DNA of 64,000 nucleotides from Castellaniella denitrificans (GTDB taxonomy: Bacteria; Pseudomonadota; Gammaproteobacteria; Burkholderiales; Burkholderiaceae_B), in assembly GCF_027214045.1 (NCBI RefSeq), contig NZ_JAPWHE010000005.1:124001-188000 (forward strand), given 5' to 3'. The translations under genes were made by a program, and so were the position numbers. The notes beneath the pieces were generated by a model, which saw nothing but the letters and a program-made list of their open reading frames with translations, was not told where the DNA came from and ran no database searches. Of the stretch, positions 50,901-59,619 are shown piece by piece (position 1 is the stretch's first letter; each line of letters begins with the position of its first letter).

Positions 50901-53807
50901 TCAGGGTCCTCGTTCAGTCAGGGCGGGGGTCGCGGCTTCGACGAGCTTGCGGTGCAAACGCAGGGACTGGTGCGCCAGGGCGATGATCATCAGGATCGTC
51001 GCACCCACCACCAGCATGTACACGCCCACGTCGAACAGCAGCGCGCTGGACAGGTGCAGCGTGCCGACCAGGGGCAGGGCGAGATCCAGCGTGTGGGAAG
51101 CGAGCAGGGGTTTGCCGGCCCACCAGACCGCCATGGCGGCGGCGCCGGCCACCAGCAGGCCCAGGGCGATCCAGGCTTGCGGGCGGATCAGGGGGCGGGC
51201 CTCGACCCACAGGATGCCGCCCACCATGTATTGCAGGATGATGCCGGTGGCCATGATCAGTCCGCCGATGAAGCCGCCGCCCGGCAGGTTGTGTCCGCGC
51301 AGCAGGAAATACAGCGAGATCAGAGTGGAGACCGGCAGCAGCAGGCGGACCAGGACGGCGGGCACGCGCAGTGTGCCGTCGGGCAGCGGCGCTTGCAGAT
51401 CGGGTTCTTCGAAGGTGGCGGGCATGCCGCCGCGATGGCGCAGCGGTGCGGCGATGGTCTCGGCGGGCGGGCGGAAACGCCGCAGCAACGCGTAGACGCT
51501 GAGGGCCACGACCCCCAGTACGGTGATTTCGCCGAACGTGTCGAAAGCGCGGAAGTCGACCAGGATCACGTTGACCACGTTGGCGCCGCCGCCCAGAGGC
51601 CAGGCCTGCTGGACAAAGTAGGCGGCGATGCTGTCGTGCGCCGGGGGCCGCGTCATCATGACATAGGCCAGCACCGCCATCAGGGCGCCCGTGGACGCGG
51701 CCGCCAGGAAGTCGCGCCGTCGGCGCCAGCGCGTCGTCCCGGGGGTGGGGCCGGGGAATTCCTCGATGCGGGGTGGCAGCCAGCGCAGCCCCAGCAGGAT
51801 GAGCACGGTGGTGACGACCTCGACCGTGAGCTGGGTCAGGGCCAGGTCGGGGGCCGACAGCCAGGCGAAGGTGAGGCAGGTGGCCAGGCCGGCCGCGCCG
51901 GCCAGCATCAACGAAGCGGCGCGATGGTATTTGGCCTGGTAGGCGGCGGCCAGGGCGCAGGCGCCGCCCGCCAGCCAGATCAGACCGAAGGACCACTGCG
52001 CCGGGGTCGTCAAGGTGACGCGCGGCCACCAGCCGCCCGGCAGCAGGGGCAGCAGCGTCACCGACCCGGTGGCCAGCACCAGCAGGAATACCTGCGGCTG
52101 CAGCCGCTGGGTCTGCAGCCAGCTCAGCAGGCGGGCCGAGCCGGCGTCGATGGCCTCCAGCAGGGTTTCGAAGGTCTGGCGCCCGTCCAGCCGGTAGATC
52201 AGGGGCACCTGGCCCGGCACGCGCCGGTCGTGCGCGCGCAGCCCCAGGTACAGGCCGATGCCGGCGATCATGGCGGCCAGGCTCATGAGCAGGGGCAGGT
52301 TCAGTCCGTGCCATACCTGCAGGTCGTAGGCCGGGACGTTGTTGCCCAGCAGGGCGCGCATGACCATGGTCAGGACGGGCTGCAGGAACAGGCCGGGCAG
52401 AATGCCCACGGCCAGGCAGAACAGGACCAGCACCGCGCAGGGGATCAGCATCATGCGGGGCGGATCGTGCGGCGTGCGCGGAAGGTCTGTCGCCGGGGGG
52501 CCGAAGAACACCTGCAGGATGAAGCGCAGGGAATACGCCACGCTGAGCGCGCCGGCCACCACGGCGGCGAGCGGCAGGCCCCAGCGGCTGGCCCAGTGCC
52601 CGGTGACGAACACGGTTTCCGCGAAGAACATTTCCTTGGAAATGAAGCCGTTGAGCAGGGGCACGCCCGCCATGGCGGCGGCCGACACCATGGCCAGCGT
52701 CGCGGTCAGCGGCATCAGGGTCCGCAAGCCGGACAGGCGCGTCAGGTCGCGGGTGCCGCTTTCATGGTCGACGATCCCGGCCGCCATGAACAGGGATGCC
52801 TTGAAAGTGGCGTGGTTGATGATGTGGAAAACGGCGGCCACCAGGGCCAGGCGGCTGTTCATGCCCAGCAGCAGGGTGATCAGGCCCAGGTGGCTGATGG
52901 TGGAATAGGCCAGCACGCCCTTCATGTCGCGCTGGAAGGTGGCGGCGTAGGCCCCCAGCAGCAGCGAGCACAGGCCCGCGCCGCCGATGATCCAGGTCCA
53001 CCAGTCGGTGCCCGAGAAAATCGGCCAGAAGCGCGCCAGCAGGAAGACGCCCGCCTTCACCATGGTGGCCGAATGCAGGTAGGCCGACACCGGGGTGGGC
53101 GCCGCCATGGCGTTGGGCAGCCAGAAGTGGAAGGGAAACTGGGCGCTCTTGGTCAGGGCGCCCAGGGCCAGCAGGACCAGCAGGATCGGATACCAGCGGT
53201 GTCCCCGGATCGCCGTGGCGGCCGCGAGCACCGCGTCCAGATCGTAGCTGCCGACGATGTGTCCGATGATCAGCATGCTGGCCAGCAGGCAGAAGCCGCC
53301 GGTGCCGGTCACGATCAAGGCCATGCGCGCGCCGCGACGGGCATCCATGCGATGGTGCCAGTAGCCGATCAGCATGAACGAGGACAGGCTGGTCAGTTCC
53401 CAGAACACCAGGAGCTGGATCAGGTTGCCGGCCAGCACCACGCCCAGCATGGCGCCCATGAAGCTGAGGAGAAAGGCGAAGAAACGGGGAACCGGGTCCT
53501 GGGCCGACAGGTAATAGTGGGCGTAGAGGGCGATCAGGGCGCCCATGGCCGAGATGATCACGGAAAACAGCCAGGCGTAGCCGTCCATGCGCAGGGTCAG
53601 ATCGACCCCCAGGGTCGGAATCCAGGGCAGGCGGAGCTTGATGATGCCCGAGGTGGCGATCTCGGGCGTGAGCCAGAGCGTCAGGACCAGACAGGTCAGC
53701 GCGCTGCCGCCCGCCAGCCAGGCCCCCGCTCGGCGCGCGGTCGCGGGCAGCAGCGAGGCGCACAGGCTGCCGGCAAACGGGATCGCGAGGATCAGGGTCA
53801 GAAGCAT
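50901..53807 (-). CDS. mrpA: Fused Mrp antiporter subunit A-B
   Basis: A 968-residue protein. The first part (about 1-770) is MrpA, a NuoL-like antiporter with about 21 segments ([37 protein letters not shown]). The last 160 residues or so form the MrpB-like domain ([33 protein letters not shown]). The fusion, giving six rather than seven genes, is the group 2 (PhaAB-type) layout. The system exchanges Na+ or K+ for protons at the membrane. The ATG at 53807 is preferred; an upstream ATG (53846) would add 13 residues. Confidence 0.94.
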   Translation of the reverse strand: MLLTLILAIPFAGSLCASLLPATARRAGAWLAGGSALTCLVLTLWLTPEIATSGIIKLRLPWIPTLGVDLTLRMDGYAWLFSVIISAMGALIALYAHYYLSAQDPVPRFFAFLLSFMGAMLGVVLAGNLIQLLVFWELTSLSSFMLIGYWHHRMDARRGARMALIVTGTGGFCLLASMLIIGHIVGSYDLDAVLAAATAIRGHRWYPILLVLLALGALTKSAQFPFHFWLPNAMAAPTPVSAYLHSATMVKAGVFLLARFWPIFSGTDWWTWIIGGAGLCSLLLGAYAATFQRDMKGVLAYSTISHLGLITLLLGMNSRLALVAAVFHIINHATFKASLFMAAGIVDHESGTRDLTRLSGLRTLMPLTATLAMVSAAAMAGVPLLNGFISKEMFFAETVFVTGHWASRWGLPLAAVVAGALSVAYSLRFILQVFFGPPATDLPRTPHDPPRMMLIPCAVLVLFCLAVGILPGLFLQPVLTMVMRALLGNNVPAYDLQVWHGLNLPLLMSLAAMIAGIGLYLGLRAHDRRVPGQVPLIYRLDGRQTFETLLEAIDAGSARLLSWLQTQRLQPQVFLLVLATGSVTLLPLLPGGWWPRVTLTTPAQWSFGLIWLAGGACALAAAYQAKYHRAASLMLAGAAGLATCLTFAWLSAPDLALTQLTVEVVTTVLILLGLRWLPPRIEEFPGPTPGTTRWRRRRDFLAAASTGALMAVLAYVMMTRPPAHDSIAAYFVQQAWPLGGGANVVNVILVDFRAFDTFGEITVLGVVALSVYALLRRFRPPAETIAAPLRHRGGMPATFEEPDLQAPLPDGTLRVPAVLVRLLLPVSTLISLYFLLRGHNLPGGGFIGGLIMATGIILQYMVGGILWVEARPLIRPQAWIALGLLVAGAAAMAVWWAGKPLLASHTLDLALPLVGTLHLSSALLFDVGVYMLVVGATILMIIALAHQSLRLHRKLVEAATPALTERGP

Positions 53808-53929
53808 GGAGTGTGGTTGATACGGGAATCGGGCGACACGCGACACCTGGCGGCCGGTGGCGCGGCGCCGATGGTGCGAGTGCGAACGGGCTTGCTCGTA
53901 ATTCCTTAATGATACGCGAAGACGACGGC

Positions 53930-53943
53930 TTGACCTGAGTCAA
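53930..53943 (+). promoter_or_regulatory. FNR/ANR/DNR-type box upstream of hemN
   Basis: TTGACCTGAGTCAA is a perfect dyad TTGAC-N4-GTCAA, close to the FNR consensus TTGAT-N4-ATCAA. A TATGTT at 53971-53976 could be the -10, putting the box near -43 to -47 relative to the start, a class II-like position. It lies 108 bases before the hemN ATG. Confidence 0.78.
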
Positions 53944-54051
53944 GTCGATCGAGCGCTTTTTGCGGGAGACTATGTTGAAATGTAGAACAATGCCGCCTGA
54001 AGCACCGGACCCATCGGTTTCCGGCGCGGCCTTGTCGCAGGAGCTTGCCGC

Positions 54052-55482
54052 ATGACCACCCAAGAAATGCCCGCCGCGGCCTCCGGTCCGGAGGACATCG
54101 CCTTTCCCGACCTGGAGATTTCCGAGGCGCTGATCCGCCGTTTCGACCAGTCCGGCCCGCGCTATACCTCGTACCCGACGGCCGACCGTTTCCAGCAGGG
54201 CTATCCGGCGTCGGCCTACATCGAGCGTCTGCGGGGCCGGGCGGCCGCCGAACAGGCGCCGCCCTTGTCGATCTACGTGCACCTGCCGTTCTGCGAATCG
54301 CTGTGCTATTTCTGCGCCTGCAACAAGATCATCACCCAGGACCACAGCCGTTCGGCGGATTATCTGGACATCCTGTACCGTGAAATGGACCAGGTCGGCC
54401 CGCTGCTGGGCCGCCACAACCGCGCGGTGCAACTGCATCTGGGGGGCGGCACGCCAACCTTTCTGAGCGCGGATGAACTGACCGCGCTGATGGACCGGAT
54501 CCGGCGCCACGTCGAGTTCACCCCCGACGCCGAGCTGGGCGTGGAAATCGATCCGCGCACTGTCCGGCCCGCTTCCCTGGCCATGCTGGCGGGCCTGGGC
54601 TTCAACCGCACCAGCTTCGGTGTCCAGGACTTCGACCCGCTGGTCCAGGCGGCGGTCAACCGCATCCAGCCCTACGACATGGTGCGTACGGCCTTGCAGG
54701 CCAGCCGGGACAATGGTTTCCAGTCCATCAACGCCGATCTGATCTACGGCCTGCCCAAGCAGACGCTGGACAGCTTCAGCCGCACCCTGGACCAGTTGAT
54801 CGAACTGTCCCCCGACCGCATCGCCCTGTACAACTACGCCCACCTGCCCGACCGCTTCAAGGCGCAGCGCCTGATCCATGCCGAAGACCTGCCCAGCGCC
54901 GACACGCGCATGGGCATTTTCCTGATGTCGGTGCGCCGCCTGCTGGCGGCCGGCTACGTCTACATCGGACTGGATCATTTCGCCAAGCCCGACGACGAAC
55001 TCAACCAGGCGCGCCTGAACCAGAGCCTGCATCGCAACTTCCAGGGCTATACCACCCGTGCGGAATGCGACCTGGTGGGCTTCGGCATTTCGGCGATCGG
55101 CAAGATCGGGGACGCCTACATCCAGAACCATCATTCGCTGAACGCCTACCGCGACAGTCTCGAACGGGGCGAACTGCCCACGGCCAAGGGCTTCGACCTG
55201 AGCCCCGAGGACGCCTTGCGCCGCGAGGTCATCATGACCGTCATGTGCAGCATGCCGCTCGACTTCGACGCCTTCCGGGCGCGCCACGGCCGCGCTTTCG
55301 AGGCCTGTTTCCCGGACGAACTGGAGCGTCTGCGTCCTTACGCGGACGCCGGCCTGCTGGAACTGGACGCACGCGGACTGCGGGTGCTGCCCAAAGGCCG
55401 CGTGTTCGTGCGTGCGCTGGCGATGGTGTTCGATCAGTACGTGCGCCGACCCCGTGTGGCGACCTATTCCCGGCTGATCTGA
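54052..55482 (+). CDS. hemN: Oxygen-independent coproporphyrinogen III oxidase HemN
   Basis: A 476-residue radical-SAM enzyme that makes protoporphyrinogen IX without oxygen. The cluster cysteines C81, C85 and C88, plus the extra C90, have the E. coli 4-3-2 spacing (CESLCYFCACNK). GGGTPTFLS and the C-terminal HemN domain (KGFDLSPEDALRREVIMTVM) are present, distinguishing it from HemW. The N terminus has YTSYPTADRF. An FNR-type box precedes it, and a Crp/Fnr-family gene lies 460 bases downstream. Confidence 0.97.
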   Translation: MTTQEMPAAASGPEDIAFPDLEISEALIRRFDQSGPRYTSYPTADRFQQGYPASAYIERLRGRAAAEQAPPLSIYVHLPFCESLCYFCACNKIITQDHSRSADYLDILYREMDQVGPLLGRHNRAVQLHLGGGTPTFLSADELTALMDRIRRHVEFTPDAELGVEIDPRTVRPASLAMLAGLGFNRTSFGVQDFDPLVQAAVNRIQPYDMVRTALQASRDNGFQSINADLIYGLPKQTLDSFSRTLDQLIELSPDRIALYNYAHLPDRFKAQRLIHAEDLPSADTRMGIFLMSVRRLLAAGYVYIGLDHFAKPDDELNQARLNQSLHRNFQGYTTRAECDLVGFGISAIGKIGDAYIQNHHSLNAYRDSLERGELPTAKGFDLSPEDALRREVIMTVMCSMPLDFDAFRARHGRAFEACFPDELERLRPYADAGLLELDARGLRVLPKGRVFVRALAMVFDQYVRRPRVATYSRLI

Positions 55483-55874
55483 TCGGGGGGCGGATCCGGC
55501 CGGTCGGCGGCGCCGCCCGGCCGGGTGGGCAGGCGCCACAGATAGATCGTCACGCCGATGCCCGGGATCAGCAGGAACCAGCGCGCCCAGGGCACCGGCA
55601 TGATCGAGGCCGACAGGGCCAGCGAGGGCCACATCAGGGCCAGGGCGATGCATTTGCTGCGCAAGGGGATGCCGCGCCCCGCCTGAAAGTCGCGGATGTA
55701 CGGACCGAGGATGCGATGGGACATCAACCAGGCATGCATGCGCGGCGAGCCGCGCAGGAAGCAGAAGGCCGCCAGCAGCAGGAACGGAGTGGTGGGCAGC
55801 AGGGGCAGGAAAATGCCCAGCCCGCCCAGGGCCAGGGCCACGTAACCCAGGAAGGACAGGAGGGCGCGGATCAT
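55464..55874 (-). CDS. ybaN: YbaN-type DUF454 membrane protein
   Basis: A 136-residue protein with three or four membrane segments. GLGIFLPLLPTTPFLLLAAFCF is the hallmark of the DUF454/YbaN family, followed by RMHAWLMSHRILGPYIRDFQAGRGIPLRSK. The function is unknown, but these genes often sit beside hemN or fnr-like genes. It ends 19 bases inside the hemN 3' end, tail to tail. Confidence 0.88.
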   Translation of the reverse strand: MIRALLSFLGYVALALGGLGIFLPLLPTTPFLLLAAFCFLRGSPRMHAWLMSHRILGPYIRDFQAGRGIPLRSKCIALALMWPSLALSASIMPVPWARWFLLIPGIGVTIYLWRLPTRPGGAADRPDPPPDQISRE

Positions 55875-55943
55875 CGTACCGGGGATTCTATCAATCCGTG
55901 GCGTCTGCGGGGCGGGGGTGACGACCGCTCGCGCCACGCGCGG

Positions 55944-56603
55944 ATGCGCGACCTGCTGTCCCAGGTGCCGCTGTTCAACGAACTGCCGCCGCAGGATCTG
56001 GACCCCATCGCCCGGGGGACCAGCGAGATCAGCGCCGTGCGCGGGGACATCATTTTCCGGCGCGGGGATCCGTGCGTGGGATTCCATGTGGTGGTCTACG
56101 GCCAGGTGAAGCTGCTGTTCGTCTCGAATTCCGGGGTGGAGCGCGTGGTGCGCCTGATCGGCCCGGGCGACGGCTTCGGCGAGGCGCTGATGTTCATGGG
56201 TCAGGACTACATCGTTACCGCCGAAGCCCTGCGCGACACCCTGTTGCTGCACGTGGGGCGCGACGCGCTGTTCGATCAGCTCGACCGCAACCCCGGTGTG
56301 GCGCGCAAGATGCTGGCGGGCCTGAGCCGGCGCCTGTACAGCCTGATGGGCGACGTCGAGGCCTACACCTTGCACACCGGCGCCCAGCGCCTGATCGCCT
56401 ATCTGCTGCGTGAATGGCGTGGCGAGGTCGGCCAGCCTTTCCGCATCGAGATCAGCAAAGCCGTCGTGGCCTCGCGCCTGAACCTGACGCCGGAGCATTT
56501 CTCCCGCATCCTGCGCGACCTGAGCGACCGCGGCCTGATCCGCGTCCGGGGCCGCGAATACACCGTCCTGGATCCCGACGGACTGAGGGGCTATAAAGGA
56601 TGA
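55944..56603 (+). CDS. Crp/Fnr-family regulator without Fe-S cysteines (Dnr-like)
   Basis: A 219-residue protein. The N-terminal cyclic-nucleotide-type beta roll (about 1-125) includes FRRGDPCVGFHVVVYGQVKLL. The dimer helix follows. The C-terminal helix-turn-helix (about 165-205) has ISKAVVASRLNLTPEHFSRIL, with the E..SR recognition helix that reads TTGAT-type boxes. It has no N-terminal C-x2-C-x5-C cluster, and the only Cys is in DPCVG, so it is not an oxygen-sensing FNR. It fits the Dnr/NnrR group that responds to nitric oxide, or a Cbb3/hemN regulator. The boxes before hemN and ubiU are its probable targets. Confidence 0.88.
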   Translation: MRDLLSQVPLFNELPPQDLDPIARGTSEISAVRGDIIFRRGDPCVGFHVVVYGQVKLLFVSNSGVERVVRLIGPGDGFGEALMFMGQDYIVTAEALRDTLLLHVGRDALFDQLDRNPGVARKMLAGLSRRLYSLMGDVEAYTLHTGAQRLIAYLLREWRGEVGQPFRIEISKAVVASRLNLTPEHFSRILRDLSDRGLIRVRGREYTVLDPDGLRGYKG

Positions 56604-56610
56604 GTCTGGA

Positions 56611-56640
56611 CACGAAATGATCCCTGCGGATCATTTCGTG
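56611..56640. terminator. Perfect 13-bp hairpin between the Dnr-like gene and the convergent membrane-protein gene
   Basis: CACGAAATGATCC (56611-56623), loop CTGC, then GGATCATTTCGTG (56628-56640): a perfect 13-bp stem with a 4-base loop, 8 bases after the regulator's stop. No T run on either strand, so it may be a bidirectional Rho-assisted terminator, an RNA-stabilising hairpin, or a protein-binding palindrome. Confidence 0.6.
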
Positions 56641-56686
56641 CCTGACGAATCGGAGCGGCCTGCAAGCCGCGACGTGGGGGGCTGCC

Positions 56687-58027
56687 TCAATCAGAGATGG
56701 ATGAAGCCGCCGCCGCCATCACCCGTAATGTTTTCCGGTAGAGCCGCAGCGCCCGGCCGAGGTTCCAGGCCAGGCCGGCGGCCGAGACGATCTGCAGCGG
56801 GCCGGCCGCCAGCGCCGCAGGGGACCAGCCGGCCGCCGCCAGCGACCAGCACAGCACGACGGCGACATGGGCGGCCCATTGCCACCGGGCCGGGCGCTCG
56901 CCGACGTAGGCCGCCATCTTGGGCAGGATCTTCAGGTAGACGCGGGCCTGGCCCGGATCCCGGTCGGGCACGATCATGGCGTCCTGGGCGTGCTTCCACA
57001 GCAGGAAGGGCACGATCTTGTACAGCATCCCGTTCACCACCGAGCCCAGCACCCCCGCGATGATCACCACGCCCAGCACCGGCCCCGCCCGGGGGGATTG
57101 CCCGAGCGTCATCCAGATCCAGAGCGGCGCGCAGGCCAGCAGGCCGAGCATGCCCGTGTACCAGAACAGGGTCGTGGCTTCCGGGGCGGGCCGTTTGCGG
57201 GTCCAGAGCAGCCGCAGCGTGACACAGGCCCACAGCGCGTAGGCGCCGACCAGCAGCAGTTCCGCGGTCTCCCGCATCAGGCGGGGCAGGCCGGCGGAAG
57301 CGTCCAGCGCCGTCCAGGCCAGCAGCAGGCCTGGGATCAGCAGCGGCAGCCAGCGCGCAAGAGGCCTGGGGTAGAGCTCCGTCACCTGGAAGATCGGCAG
57401 CAACTGGAAGGACATGCCCATCAGCAGCAGGCCGCCCCAGCCGGCCAGCCCCCACAGCACGTGGGCGTCGACCCAGTCGGGCAGCGCCCATCCCAGGCCC
57501 AGGGACAGCGCCAGGACCAGGCCGATCAGCGCCGTACAGGACAGGGCGATCAGCGCCCCGCGCACCGGGACGAGGATTTCGCGGGCGCCCTTGTAAACCT
57601 GGCGCCGGTGCCGCCAGAGCGCCCGCGTTACGGCCGCCAGGTATAGCGCGAAGGCCGGGCCGAGCAGGGCCGCCGCCCCGATCCAGGCGGCCGGCCACCA
57701 GCTCAGGAATCCCGCCGCCAGCAGCAGCGTGCCCGCCGTCAGCAATGCGTGCGTCAGGCCGGCGACCGTGCGGGCGGCACCCACCGGGACGTTGCAGGCC
57801 ACCGCCAGGATCTGGATCAGGGCGCCCAGCATGGCGCTGCCCAGGATGCCCAGGGTCCACAGGTGGGTGAGGGCCAGGGCGGCGCCATTCCAGCGCGAGG
57901 CGAAGGCCTGCGGCCCCGCCCAGGTGGCCAGCAGACCGGCCAGCAGCGCGAACAGCGGCACGTTCAGGAAAAAAGGCAGGGGCACGCCCAGGGCGGGCGT
58001 CTTGTCGAAATCCAGGGCGCGCCGCAT
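56687..58027 (-). CDS. Polytopic membrane protein of the denitrification neighbourhood (NnrS/oxidase-like, unassigned)
   Basis: A 446-residue membrane protein with about eleven or twelve segments. It has a candidate haem or metal ligand (H55 in ALTHLWTLGILGSAMLGALI), a second cluster at MSFQLLPIFQVTELYPRPLA, and KIVPFLLWKHAQDAMIVP. Such proteins recur next to DUF2249 and dnr genes in denitrifying betaproteobacteria and look distantly like haem-copper oxidase subunit I or NnrS, but the usual His-His pattern of the binuclear site is not evident, so neither can be assigned. Its gene lies 10 bases after the DUF2249 gene on the minus strand, facing away from ubiU. Confidence 0.65.
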   Translation of the reverse strand: MRRALDFDKTPALGVPLPFFLNVPLFALLAGLLATWAGPQAFASRWNGAALALTHLWTLGILGSAMLGALIQILAVACNVPVGAARTVAGLTHALLTAGTLLLAAGFLSWWPAAWIGAAALLGPAFALYLAAVTRALWRHRRQVYKGAREILVPVRGALIALSCTALIGLVLALSLGLGWALPDWVDAHVLWGLAGWGGLLLMGMSFQLLPIFQVTELYPRPLARWLPLLIPGLLLAWTALDASAGLPRLMRETAELLLVGAYALWACVTLRLLWTRKRPAPEATTLFWYTGMLGLLACAPLWIWMTLGQSPRAGPVLGVVIIAGVLGSVVNGMLYKIVPFLLWKHAQDAMIVPDRDPGQARVYLKILPKMAAYVGERPARWQWAAHVAVVLCWSLAAAGWSPAALAAGPLQIVSAAGLAWNLGRALRLYRKTLRVMAAAASSISD

Positions 58028-58037
58028 CGCTATGTCA

Positions 58038-58265
58038 CTATTTCGCGTCGTACCAGATCGTGACCTGGAAATGCGTGTCTTCGAAGGTGCAGCAATGCTG
58101 AAAGCCGTCGCGGTCCAGGATGGTGTATAGCGGGTACGGCTCGCGGTCGATGAGCATGTGCAGGCGCTGGCCCGGAGCCAGGTCGGCCAGGGCTTCCAGG
58201 CAGTGTTCCAGCGGTTCCGGTGCGGGCAGCGAACGTACGTCGAGGGTCAGGTCGGGAAGGGCCAT
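58038..58265 (-). CDS. DUF2249 protein
   Basis: A 75-residue protein with the DUF2249 core: LDVRSLPAPEPLEHCLEAL, then GQRLHMLIDREPYPLYTILD and the terminal HFQVTIWY. The fold is TusA/SirA-like. Its first cysteine (C22) lies in EPLEHC, close to the position of the sulphur-carrying cysteine in TusA. DUF2249 genes are linked to denitrification clusters. It forms a two-gene minus-strand unit with the polytopic membrane protein and is divergent from ubiU. Confidence 0.85.
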   Translation of the reverse strand: MALPDLTLDVRSLPAPEPLEHCLEALADLAPGQRLHMLIDREPYPLYTILDRDGFQHCCTFEDTHFQVTIWYDAK

Positions 58266-58378
58266 GGAAAGGTCCGGAAGGAGGGCCGGGAGGGCGCGCG
58301 GCGCCGGTGCCGTTACCTTACACGATCCCTCGCTCCGCGTGCGACAAGACCTTGCGCGGAAGTCAGGATGCGGGCTTC

Positions 58379-58420
58379 TTGATCCGGATTAAGGTCCGAT
58401 GCCGCTCGACAGGGCATAGT
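58379..58420 (+). promoter_or_regulatory. FNR/DNR-dependent class II promoter of ubiU
   Basis: TTGATCCGGATTAA (58379-58392) fits TTGAT-N4-ATCAA with one mismatch. A -10-like CATAGT is at 58415-58420. With transcription starting at about 58427, the box is centred at -41.5, the exact class II position. The Fnr-family gene at 55944 is the obvious candidate regulator. Confidence 0.75.
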
Positions 58421-58484
58421 TTCCGCTATTGCCGAAGCGGGGCCCGGCGGTGCGCCCCGCCACGAACCCCTCTGGACTTCCCCC

Positions 58485-59540
58485 ATGTCAGCCCTCCCCG
58501 AATCTCACCGTCCCGGCGTGGTGCCCCGCCACGACCTGTCGGACTTCGAACTCGTCTGTCCCGCAGGCAGCCTGCCCGCGCTCAAGGCCGCCGTCGACGA
58601 GGGCGCAGACGCCGTCTACCTGGGCTTTCGCGACGCGACCAACGCACGCAATTTCGCCGGCCTGAATTTCGACGCCGCCGCCATCGCCGAGGGCATCCGC
58701 TACGCACACGACCGCCAGCGCAAGGTGCTCCTGGCCCTGAACACCTATCCGCAGCCCGATGGCTGGCAGCTCTGGCGGGATGCCGTGGACCGCGCGGCCG
58801 GTGCCGGGGTGGACGCCGTCATCATGGCCGATCCGGGCCTGATGGCCTACGCCAGCGAACGCCATCCCAGCCTGCGGCTGCACCTGTCGGTGCAGGGCTC
58901 CGCCACCAACTACGAGGCCATCCGCTTCTATCACGACCGCTTCGGGGTGGCGCGCGCGGTGCTGCCCCGCGTGCTGTCGGTGGCCCAGGTCCAGCAGGTC
59001 TGCGAGAACACGCCGGTCGAGATCGAGGTCTTCGGTTTCGGCAGCCTGTGCGTCATGGTCGAGGGCCGTTGCGCCCTGTCGTCCTATGCCACGGGCGAAT
59101 CGCCCAACACGCACGGCGTCTGTTCGCCGGCCAGGCACGTGCGCTGGCAGCAGACCGACAAGGGCCTGGAGTCACGCCTGAACGGTGTGCTGATCGACCG
59201 CTACGACGACGGCGAGAATGCCGGTTATCCCACCCTCTGCAAGGGCCGTTTCGATGTCGCGGGCGAAAACTACTACGCGCTCGAGGAACCCACCAGCCTC
59301 AACACCCTGGAACTGCTGCCCCGGCTGATGGCCATGGGGGTGCGGGCGATCAAGATCGAAGGCCGCCAGCGCAGCCCGGCCTACACCGCCCAGGTCACCC
59401 GGGTCTGGCGCCAGGCCATCGACCTGGCCCGCAACTCCCCGTCCCGTTATTCGGTGCATCCGTCCTGGATGGCCGAACTGAACAAGGTCGCCGAAGGCCA
59501 GCAGCACACGCTGGGCGCCTACCACCGGCCCTGGAAATGA
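58485..59540 (+). CDS. ubiU: UbiU, O2-independent ubiquinone hydroxylation (U32 peptidase-like)
   Basis: A 351-residue U32-family protein that, with UbiV, hydroxylates ubiquinone precursors without oxygen, probably using prephenate. Cluster cysteines C189, C196, C213 and C252 keep the spacing 7-17-39 of E. coli UbiU (C169/C176/C193/C232). Sequence blocks are LVCPAGSLPALKAAVDEGAD, SVQGSATN and KIEGRQRSPAYTAQV. It is about 20 residues longer at the N terminus than E. coli UbiU. An FNR-type promoter precedes it. ubiV follows after 79 bases. Confidence 0.95.
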   Translation: MSALPESHRPGVVPRHDLSDFELVCPAGSLPALKAAVDEGADAVYLGFRDATNARNFAGLNFDAAAIAEGIRYAHDRQRKVLLALNTYPQPDGWQLWRDAVDRAAGAGVDAVIMADPGLMAYASERHPSLRLHLSVQGSATNYEAIRFYHDRFGVARAVLPRVLSVAQVQQVCENTPVEIEVFGFGSLCVMVEGRCALSSYATGESPNTHGVCSPARHVRWQQTDKGLESRLNGVLIDRYDDGENAGYPTLCKGRFDVAGENYYALEEPTSLNTLELLPRLMAMGVRAIKIEGRQRSPAYTAQVTRVWRQAIDLARNSPSRYSVHPSWMAELNKVAEGQQHTLGAYHRPWK

Positions 59541-59619
59541 TCCCGCGCGGGACCATGCGCCCGGCGACCCGGCCGGGGACGCGGGTCGCCCCGCGCATTG
59601 CGCACAAGGAAACCTCATC

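Noticed and set aside
50880-53909. Plus-strand open frame of about 1009 codons antisense to mrpAB
   Set aside because: It is antisense to a clear antiporter gene, with low-complexity Gln/Gly/His/Arg translation.
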